Shown here in pieces: positions 55,713-64,000 of a DNA stretch of 64,000 nucleotides. The stretch covers positions 40,297,577-40,361,576 of the forward strand of contig NC_088873.1 in assembly GCF_032884065.1 (NCBI RefSeq), given 5' to 3'. Each line of letters begins with the position of its first letter. Position 1 is the first letter of the stretch. The notes beneath the pieces are model-generated. The model had not been told where the DNA came from. It was given only the letters and a program-made list of their open reading frames with translations, and searched no databases. Source of the stretch: Artemia franciscana. Taxonomy: Eukaryota; Arthropoda; Branchiopoda; Anostraca; Artemiidae. Made by a program: the position numbers and the translations under genes.

Positions 55713-55944
55713 ACCGGTTTGTGGTATTCGTGGCAGCACCCTTATTATAAACACTCCTGGAAGCCCGAAAGCAGTCGTCGAATGTTTAAATTTTATAAAG
55801 CCCTCGTTGAAGCATGCCCTTCAGCTTTTGAAAAACGATCTGGAACCAGTCAAAGTCACTCATGATGCGATGCAGTCCCTCCCTTCTCCAACTGAAGCTG
55901 CTTCTGCCACTGGTGAGATGAGGTATTCTTGCTGTAAACACAAG
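55713..55944 (+). CDS. GPHN: Gephyrin/cinnamon exon: end of G domain and start of linker
   Basis: 232-nt exon, donor GTAAGT at 55945. Its first base completes the Arg codon begun in the previous exon, giving '[20 protein letters not shown]', then '[20 protein letters not shown]' and '[20 protein letters not shown]'. R-P-V-C-G-I-R-G-x-T-L-I-I-N-x-P-G-S and the C-terminal helix match the end of gephyrin's G domain; 'LPSPTEA' is the start of the flexible linker (human has LPSPPPP). The exon ends in phase 0. The linker remainder and the MoeA-like E domain are not in the window, so the gene continues past 64000. Confidence 0.95.
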
Positions 55945-56344
55945 GTAAGTTTTTATGTTGCGCATCCAGGATCCATTCCTACAGCAACAGAGGGAGGGGG
56001 GCTATTATAATTAAGGAAATTGTTGGTTAAGTTGTTGAGTATACCATACATTTTTTTTTGATGATATACTACTACTATATTAACTACTGCTATCCTACTT
56101 CTGTTCCTACCGCAGCTGTTCACGCTCCTACTCCGGTCTAATCTTTTCATTGCGTCACTCTTTACTCTATCCCACGATGCTCCAGTTTCCTTCAAACCCT
56201 TTCTGATGACTTTTTTCCGCCCTATTCGTGGACGACAGGACTTTTTCTTGGCCATAGATTAATGGTAAAAAGAAAAATATTTGGTAATCGACCATCCTTC
56301 GTGCTTAAACTTTACCTAGCCATCTTAGCCTTTCTTAAGTATTA
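55945..56344. other. Gephyrin intron, no element recognised
   Basis: A 100-codon minus-strand frame (55953-56255) includes 'KKSCRPRIGRKKVIRKGLKE' and looks like the last bit of an RTE-type tail ('RIGRKKVIRKG..E.G.SWD.VK..A..R.RW'), heavily decayed. No exon on the + strand. Confidence 0.45.
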
Positions 56345-56790
56345 ATTAAAAAAAAAAATCCGAAAAAAAGTTTTCTAAAGAAAAGTAAAGGCCATATGAA
56401 ACATACGATCAGAAGAAACATAAATATACAATAACTCAAACTCAAAACAACCAGAAATTACTATTAAAGAATAAATGAAACACAAAACGAACAGAAATTA
56501 AATAAACAATGAGAGAAAAAGACATACAAAAGGTATTAACATAAATGAATAAATAATCTCAAAACGACTAAAGCTGACAAAAATCTCTACAAAGAAGAGT
56601 TTGGGTTTTGCCTCCTTCTTTTACTGTAAAAGTTTAAAACCTACTGCGTCATTCTTTAATAGTAATTTCTGGTTATTTTGAGTTTGAGTTATTGTAGGTT
56701 TGTATTTCTTCTGATCTTAAGTTTCATATGGCCTTTACTAATCTTTAGAAAACTTATTTTTCGGAGTTTTTTTTTTAAATTAATTTCTGT
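56345..56790. repeat. Fold-back repeat with arms of about 130 bp
   Basis: The left arm (about 56345-56470: 'gaaaaaaagttttctaaag..', 'aaaggccatatgaaac', 'gaagaaacataaatatacaa', 'aactcaaactcaaaacaacc') is complementary to the right arm (about 56640-56790). The loop (about 170 bp) is unique. The layout parallels the terminal inverted-repeat module of R1 ('accagaaattact' in place of 'aacagaaattact'). Confidence 0.8.
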
Positions 56791-57469
56791 TCGTTTTTGA
56801 TTGCCAAAGTTCCCAAGTTTTTCAGAATTTCCTATTTCAAAATATTTTTTTTTTATTCCAAAATAAATGAACAGTTTTGGCAATTACTAATAAATCAAAC
56901 TGAATATGGGATATACAATGATATTAAATGCTGAAAGCTCTCCAGTTCAAGATTTTGTTTCACCCAGGCTGGATTTAAAGCTTTGACGCCTCTAGGCTGA
57001 AGCGTTTTTGCCGCTCCGTTTTTGTAAGATTTTCGGGGAAGTCCCCAAAACTTCGGGAATAGTGAAAACCGCAGGGCCTTATGGGTTTGTTGGGGAATCC
57101 TGGTCTGGTTTCACAATAGTTTTCATTTTATTTTCAATGTTGTTATAAGAACGAAAGAAAATATTTGTAAAATAATTCCTTTTAGTAAAGTGCCAAATGC
57201 GCAGAAGGCCTTATACTTTTAGCGTTTGAGAAACGGGCAGTAACCATACTCTTACTTGTAGTGAAGACACGATTCAGTAAAGCACATAATCCCTACTCCC
57301 TGAAAAAGACCGCAGTCTAACAACCAATCCTTAATCTAATTCTCACTTGTGTTTGAACTGTTCTGCTTGTCATTAATATAAAAAATGTAAACTAATGTTA
57401 TAGAACTTTTTAGCCGCTTAAGTAACAGAATGATGATTCTATGTAAGAGAATTGGTTTTATGGCACTTG
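56791..57469. other. Gephyrin intron; block duplicated on the far side of repeat B
   Basis: 57235-57310 ('cagtaaccatactcttac', 'agtgaagacacgattca') and 56760-56860 resemble 59519-59590 and 59600-59700, so repeat B appears to sit inside a duplicated or interrupted older repeat. Confidence 0.5.
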
Positions 57470-59490
57470 GTATTAACCAAGGGACATATAGCGATCGCAA
57501 ATTCTGTCGGTCTTTCTGTCGGTCTGTCCCGGTTTTGCTACTTTAGGCACTTCCAGGTAAGCTAGGACGATGAAATTTGGCAGGCGTATCTGGGACCGGA
57601 TCAGATTGAATTAGAAATACTCATTTTCCCGATTTGACCATCTGGGGGGAGGGGGCGGTTAATTTGGAAAAAAATAGAAAAAATGAAGTATTTTTAACTT
57701 ACGAACGGGTGATGGGATCTTAGTGAAATTTGATGTTTGGAAGGATATCGTGTCTCAGAGCTCTTATTTTAAATCCCGACCAGATCCGGTGACATTTGGG
57801 GGAGTTTGAGGGGCGAACCTAAAATCTTGGAAAATGCTTAGAGTGGAGGGATCGGGATGAATCCTAGATACGTGATTGACATAACCGGAACGGATCTGCT
57901 CTGTTTGGGGGAGTTGGGGGGGGGGGAGGTTTTAATTCTGAAAAATTAGAAAAAATGAGGTATTTTTAACTTACGAACGAGTGATCGGATCTTAATGAAG
58001 TTTCATATTTAGAAGGACCTCGTAAATCAGATCTCTTGCTTTAAATCCCAACCGGATCCAGAGTCATTAAGGGGAGGGGGAGTATGGGGGGAGCCGAAAA
58101 TCTTGGAAAATACTTAAAGCGGAGAGATCAGGATGAAACTTGATGGGAAGAATAAAAACAAGTTCAAGATACGTGACTGACATATCGGAACGGATCCGCT
58201 CTGGATCCGGTGACATATGAGGGAGTTGGGGGGGGGACCTAAAATTTTGGAAAACGCTTAGAGTGGAGGGATCAGGATGAAACTTGGTGGGTAAGCAGAA
58301 GTCCTAGATACGTGATTGACATAACCGGACTGGATCTGCCCTCTTTGGTGGAGTTGGGGGAGGGAGTAATTTGGAAAAATTAGAGAAAATGAGGTATTTG
58401 TCACTTACGAACGGGTGATCAAATCTTAATGAAATTTGATATCTAGAAGGATCTTGTGCTTTAAAGCTCTTATTTTAAATCCTTACAAGATTTGGTGACA
58501 TTGGGGGGAGTTGGAGGGGGAAACCGGAATTCTTGGAAAACGTGAAAATTGAGGTATCTTTATCTTACGAATGGGTGGTCGGACCTTAATGAAACTTGAT
58601 ATATAGAAGGATCTTGCGTCTCTGATGCTCCGTTTTCAATTCGAATCGGATCCGGGGACATAAAGGGTTGGAGGAGGAAAAAAAATCTTGGAAAACGCTT
58701 AGAGTTGAGAGATCGGGATGAAACTTGGGATGGCAAGCATAAGCACAAGTTATAGATACGTGATTGACATAATTGGAACGGGTCTGTTCACTTTGGAGGA
58801 GCTGTTCACCGGTGTTGATTTGGAAAAATAAAAAAATTGAGGAATTTCTAACTTGAGAACGGGTGACCGGATCTTAATGAAATTTGATATTTAGAAGGAA
58901 CTCATATCTCAGAGCCTTTATTTCAAATCCCAATCAGATCTGCTGACATTGGGGAGAGTTGGAGGGGGAAACCGGAAATCTTAGAAAACGCTTAGAGTAG
59001 AGAAATCGGAATGAAACTTGGTGGGTAGAATAAGCAAATGTCTTAGATACGTGATTAACGTAATCTTACTAGATCCACTCTCTTTGGGGGAGTTAGGGGG
59101 TGGGGTTCAGTGCTTTGGCGAGTTTGGTGCTTCTGGACGTGCTAGGACGATGAAAATTGGTAGGCGTGTCCGGGAGCTGCACAAATTGACTTGATAAAGT
59201 CGTTTTCCCCAATTAGACCATCTGGGGGGCTGAAGGGAGAGGAAAAAGTAGAAAAAATGAGTTATTTATAACTTATAAGCGGGTTATCGGATCTTAATGA
59301 CTGTTGATATTTAGAAGGACCTCGTTACTCAGAGCTCTTATTTTAGATCCCGACCGGCATTAAGCCTCCGATTTTCCTTTTAATCAATCTATTTATTCTC
59401 AGAATTTTGCTAGAGCTCATACCATATGAGCTCTTGGCTCTTCTGGCCTCGTCACAAGTGCCATATGAGCTCTTACCTCTTGTTAAGTAA
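57470..59490 (+). repeat. Repeat B, longer copy with internal tandem units
   Basis: Begins 'aaccaagggacatatagcga', then GTCGGTCT repeats and 'ggtaagctaggacgatgaaa'. Internal units recur at about 57700, 57970, 58405, 58565, 58855 and 59275, each with 'acgggtgatcggatcttaat', 'agaaggatct', 'cagagctcttattttaaatc' and 'ggggagttggaggggg'. It ends at 'gccatatgagctcttacctc'. The 3' two thirds is collinear with 40691-41865. Non-coding and G-rich on this strand. Confidence 0.88.
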
Positions 59491-60156
59491 GAGAATGATA
59501 CTTTTACCGTTTTGGAAACGGACAGTAGTCATACTCTTTTTTTTAGTGAAGACCCCATTCATTAGAAGTACATAACCCCAATTCTTTTGGAAATGGTTTA
59601 AATTCGGAAAGTTTTTTAATTAATTTTTGTTCATTTTTTGATTGCAAAAAGTTTCAAGTTTTTAAAAAACTCCTTATTTCAAAATTTTTTTTTTCAACAT
59701 CAAACTTTCATCAAAGTATCAAAACTAGTAACAAAGTAACAATATCAAAGTACCAAAGTATCAAAGTAAAGAAAGGATCAAAGTTAACAAGGTATCAAAG
59801 TAACAATAAGCAACTTGTACAACTTACAACCCTTGCACTGTAAATCGAAGTTACCACTTAAATCACTAAATCCAAGTGTTAAAGTACACAAAGCATCAAA
59901 GTAACAATAATTGAGTTACGTAACTCAGAGGCATTTCCCCAGGCTGGGGGATCAACCCCGGAAGCGTAGTTATTTGACCTTTGAACTATTTTGAACAAAA
60001 TGGCTATGTCCAAATTCTGACCGGATGCCTTTTGGGAAATTGGGGCGTGTGGTAGTTGGCCATTGACCATTTATGACTTTTAAAAAGAGCTAGAAGTTTC
60101 AATTTCCGATCGAATGAGCGCCCTCCAAAGTTAATACGACCACCCCTTCCACGAAA
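59491..60156. repeat. CAAAGTA-rich tract and R1-like piece
   Basis: 59697-59815 is a loose tandem of 'atcaaagta' and 'aacaaagta'. 59930-60155 carries R1-like words ('gaacaaaatggctatgtc', 'caatttccgatcgaatgagc') and belongs with the array at 60640-62230. Confidence 0.6.
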
Positions 60157-60638
60157 CCTTATGTTCTAAAAAACAACAAAGAGAGGTAAAAGTCAATGAA
60201 AAGACATCAAACGAGACTGCAGCCAGTAGAGAGAAAAGATGAAAAATTATAACAACGCGGATATTTCGCCTGTATGCAAACTAGGCGTCCTCAGCACAAG
60301 ATAAATAAAGATAAAAAGAAAAAAACAATAAACTAAAAACAAATAAAACCACCACCAATATTAATAAATACAATTGTCGCAACTGATCCACGTAGGAAAA
60401 GAAGCTATTAGAGTTACTTCAATGAAAACATCAAAGCAAGTTTTTTATCTTTGTTTATCTTGTGCTGAGGACGCCTAGTTTGCATACAGGCGAAATATCC
60501 GCGTTGTTTTAGTCTTTCATCTTTTCTCTCTACTGGCCGCAGTCTCGTTTGATGTCTTTTCATTGAGTCCTGCCTCTCTTTGTTGTTTTTTGTCTTCGCT
60601 GGCCAGTTCGGCTTAAGAACTTTCCACCTTATATTCTA
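60157..60638. mobile_element. 458-bp fold-back element with 12-bp flanking repeats
   Basis: Arms of about 148 bp (60169-60316 and 60444-60591) are near-perfect reverse complements; they include 'caacgcggatatttcgcctg' and 'aaactaggcgtcctcagcac'. Left flank 'ccttatgttcta' (60157-60168) and right flank 'ccttatattcta' (60627-60638) differ at one base, as expected for an old target-site duplication. The 35 bp between the right arm and the right flank is unpaired. Non-coding. Confidence 0.82.
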
Positions 60639-60639
60639 A

Positions 60640-62230
60640 TAAAGGGCAACTTACGTAAGTTACAATCCTTGCCCCGGGGGCCAGGGAAGATTTATCAACC
60701 CCTAAGTTAGTAATATGAATTTTTGACTATTTTGAACAAAATAGCTATTTCAAAATATTTATAAGATGCATTTGGAGAAAAAACGCACAAGAGGGGGGGG
60801 GGGTCTTGTTACTTTTTGATCACTTTCGATTTTTAAGAACTTACAACTTACATAAGTTACAATTCTTGTCCCGGGTGCTATGGAGGAGGAGCCTGGAGTT
60901 TTTGTCATATGATCTTTGAACTATTTCAAAAAAATATCGGATGGGTTTGAGAAAAATAAGGCATGGAGGGGGGTCTTGTTGCCGTCCGATCTCGCTTGAC
61001 TCTTAAAAAGTGAACTAGAAATTTTAATTTCCAATCAAATGAGCCCTCTCTGAAGTTTATACGAGCACACCTTTCATAAGAACCATATACGCCCCCACGA
61101 CATAGCCTACAACGCCCACCCCCTGGGCTGTGGGGAGTTGTGTTGACACCGTATTTTTTGTTCTCTAATTTGTGAACTATTTTAAAAAATGGTTGTCTCA
61201 AAATTTGTATTTGATGGGTTTGGGGAAAAAGTGCGGTGGGGGGGGGGGGCTAGTTGCTCTCCGATCTCTTCTGACTCTTAAAAAGTAAGTTAGAACTTTT
61301 AATTTCCTACAAAAATGAACGCTCTATGAAGCTTGCATGAGCATCCCTTCCATAAGAACCATATATGCCCCCAGGGCATAACGTAACGCCTATCCTTTGG
61401 CCCTGGGGGCTGTATTGACGCCGGAGTTTTTCGTATCTGACCTTTGAACTATCTGTCCCCGAGCCCTGGGGGGGTGTCGACCCAAGAGTTCCCCTTAAAT
61501 GATCTTCGAACTATTAAAAAAAATTGGCTATCTCATGGGTTTGAAGAAAAAAGGTTGTGTAAGGGGGGGGCTAATTCCCCTCCTATCTCTTTTGAATCTT
61601 AAAAAGTGAACTATAACTTTCAATTGCCAATCAAATGAGCCCTCTCTGAAGTTTATACGAGCATCCCCTCCATACAAACCATATATGCCTCCAGGGAATA
61701 ATTTACAACGACTGCCCCCGGGTCCTGGGGGGTTGTGTCGACACCGAAGTTTTTGTTATATGATCTTTCAAATATTTGTAACAAAATGGCTATCTCATAG
61801 CTCTTATCCGATCGGTCTGAGGAAAAAAGGTTGTAGAGGGGGGGGGGCTAGCTTCCCTACGGTCTCTTTTGATTCTTGAAAAGTGAATTATAATTTTTAA
61901 TATCCAATCAAATAAGCCCTCTCTGAGCTTTATACGAGCATCCCTTCCATAAAAACCATATATGCCCCCAGAGCATAGCTTACGACGCCTGCCCCGGGCC
62001 GGGGGGGGGGGTTGTATCGACACCATAGTTTTTGTTATATGATCTTTGAGCTATTTTAACAAAATGGCTGTCTCAAAATTTTATCAGATGTATTTGAGAA
62101 AAAAGGGCGTTGGGGGGCTAGTTGCCCTCCAATTACTTTGACTCTTAAAAAGGGCACTAGAACTTCTGATTTCGAATCGAATGAGCCCCTTCCAAAGTTT
62201 ATATGACGACCCCATGGAAAAAAAGTGCCT
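60640..62230. repeat. Tandem array of R1-middle units, about 250-310 bp each
   Basis: Unit starts near 60640, 60840, 61090, 61370, 61680 and 61975, recognised by 'ccatatatgcccccag', 'cctgccccgggccctggggg', 'tttttgttatatgatctttg', 'caaaatggctatctca', 'ctagttgccctcc' and 'caatcaaatgagccctctct'. The block order is that of R1's middle, but here it is repeated head to tail about six times. Confidence 0.8.
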
Positions 62231-62489
62231 CTGTAAAAAAAAGAATCTAAAACGTTGGAGCCGTATGGCCTTTACTATAGTCAACGCTATAGCGTCGCCT
62301 CTGACAACACAAGACTTAGGGATCAAACTATATTTTTCGCAGTGCTTGTTGTTTAATACAGGGTCAATCAATTGATTAGCTAAAACTATCTTTGCATAAG
62401 ATAATATAATATTTATTATTTATTAATGTAATATAATATTTTATATTAAATTATGTAATATTTCATATTATTATATAATATGTTATATA
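62231..62489. other. AT-rich spacer
   Basis: From 62395 to 62485 repeated 'taatatttattattt' and 'taatatattatataa' words. No gene. Confidence 0.6.
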
Positions 62490-64000
62490 ATACGTATCAA
62501 ACAGTTCGTGGTAACGAACTGTAGTAAGGAGCGACCCGGCTCAATAGTAACCAAAACTCTAAAAAAATGAATTTTGATATCAATAGCTACATCAAAAGAA
62601 TCGTATTTTAATGCTAATTTTAAATATATAAGTTTCATCAAGTTTAGTCTTACCCATCAAAAGTTACGAGCCTGAGAAAATTTGCCTTATTTAGGAAAAT
62701 AGGGGAAAACACCCCCTAAAAATCGTAGGATCTTAACGAAAATGACACCATCAGATTCAGCGTATCAGAGAACCCTACTGTAGAAGTTTCAAGCTCCTAT
62801 CTACAAAAATGTGGAATTTTGTATTTTTTGCCAGAAGACAAATCACGGGTGCGTGTTTATTTGTTTGTTTGTTTGTTTTTTTTCTTTTCCCCAGGGGTCA
62901 TCGTATCGACCAAGTGGTCCTAGAATGTCGCAAGAGGGCTCATTCTAACGGAAATGAAAAGTTCTAGTGCCCTTTTTAAGTGACCAAGAAATTGGAGGGC
63001 ATCTAGACCCCCTCCCACGCTCATTTTTTCCCCTAAGTCAACGGATCAGAATTTTGAGATAGCCATTTTGTTCAGCATAGTCGAAAACCATAATAACTAT
63101 GTCTTTGGGGGTTGCAAGTTACAAACTTTGACCAGTGTTTACATATAGTAATGGTTATTGGGAAGTGTACAAACGTTTTCAGGGGGATTTTATTTTGTTT
63201 GGGGGTGGGGCTGAGGAGAGGGGGCTATGCTGGAGGATCTTTCCTTCGAGGAATCTGTCATGGGGGAAGAAAAATTCAATGACAAGGGCGCAGGATTCTC
63301 TAGCATTACTATAAGAAAACAATGAAAAATAAACAGGAAAACGTTTTTTCAAATGAAAGGAAGAAGTAGCATTGAAACTTAAAACGAACAGAGATTATTA
63401 CGCATATGAGGGGTTCTAAAAATACTTTAGCATAAAGAGCGAGGTATTTAGGAGGAGATAAATACCTTGCTCTTTATGCTAAAGTATTTTTAGTAATTTC
63501 AACTATTTATTCTACGGCCTTTCTGATTCAGGGGTCATTCTTAAAGAATTGGGACAAAACTTACGATTTTGTGTAAAGAGCGAGGTATTAACGAGGGTAC
63601 AAACCCCCTCGTATACATAATAAAAATATAAGGTTATGAAAGTTTGTTACGTAAGTTAATTCTTAAGTTACGTATATTTTTTACTAATAAAAACGTTCGT
63701 TAAAAATTAAAAGTCCTAGTTGCCTTTTTAAGTAACCGAAAAATTGGAGGGCAACTAGGCCTCCTTCTCCACCCCTTATTTCTCAAAATCGTCTGATCAA
63801 AACTAAGAGAAAGCCATTTAGCCAAAAAAAGAATTAATATACAAATTTCATTTTAATAATTTATGTGCGGAGAGCCAAAACCAAACATGCATTAATTCAA
63901 AAACGTTCAGAAATTAAATAAAAAAAAACTATTTTTTTTAGCTGAAAGTAAGGAGCGACATTTAAACTTAAAACGAACAGAAATTACTCCGTATATGAAA
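62490..64000 (+). repeat. R1 dispersed repeat, copy h (cut by window end)
   Basis: Starts with 'gtatcaaacagttcgtggta' and the intact hairpin (about 62501-62520), then 'gtaaggagcgacccggctca'. All middle landmarks are present, an inverted module at about 63415-63485 is duplicated, and the copy runs to 'gaacagaaattactccgtat' at the edge. The cleanest example of the hairpin end. Confidence 0.92.

Noticed and set aside
57470-59490. CRISPR-like regular repeats
   Set aside because: Repeat units are long and unevenly spaced and the genome is animal; these are eukaryotic dispersed repeats.
60926-62371. Minus-strand frames of 78-95 codons (for example around 'FSRIKRDR')
   Set aside because: The same peptide appears in each unit of the tandem array; translation of non-coding repeats.

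Overview
The window is eukaryotic, and specifically animal: two conserved animal genes lie on the + strand, split by GT-AG introns, in AT-rich DNA packed with transposable elements. An arthropod, possibly a branchiopod crustacean such as Artemia, is my guess from the overall look; nothing in the sequence proves it. There are no operons, no CRISPR arrays, no rRNA and no convincing functional tRNA.

Gene 1 is the 3' end of a GLG1 (Golgi apparatus protein 1 / MG-160 / ESL-1) orthologue. Its last three coding exons are at 10119-10359, 15436-15542 and 19919-20083. Their phases fit exactly. They encode the last cysteine-rich repeats, a juxtamembrane stretch, one transmembrane helix and a short basic tail, and an AATAAA signal follows at 20157. 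Earlier exons should lie upstream; I could not identify any in 1-10118. Gene 2, head-to-tail with it, is the 5' half of a gephyrin/cinnamon orthologue (molybdenum cofactor synthesis; glycine and GABA receptor scaffold in vertebrates). Three exons (35279-35406, 51754-51941, 55713-55944) encode most of the MogA-like G domain and the start of the linker. The first exon was not found. The E (MoeA-like) domain must lie beyond 64000. The gene is spread over more than 20 kb because its introns are full of repeats.

Everything else is mobile or repeated DNA. (i) A roughly 1.0-1.7 kb non-coding repeat, here called R1, has eight copies on both strands; one splits an older RTE-like reverse transcriptase, and another ends about 60 bp before a gephyrin exon. 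(ii) At least eight non-LTR retrotransposon remnants are present. The most complete (48.07-51.36 kb, - strand) has zinc knuckles, endonuclease, reverse transcriptase and a (CTAT)n tail. (iii) There are two Helitron loci. One (36861-39574) has both termini intact but lacks Rep and the helicase Walker region; the other (53203-55060) has duplicated heads and tails. (iv) A tRNA-derived SINE family has two copies. (v) Several fold-back elements, minisatellites and microsatellites are present.

I found no evidence for a new biological system. The points most worth a second look are the 91-bp tandem duplication that copies a gephyrin splice donor, the double-ended Helitron, the rearranged Helitron helicase, the R1 family with its hairpin terminus, and a 458-bp fold-back element bounded by near-identical 12-bp repeats.
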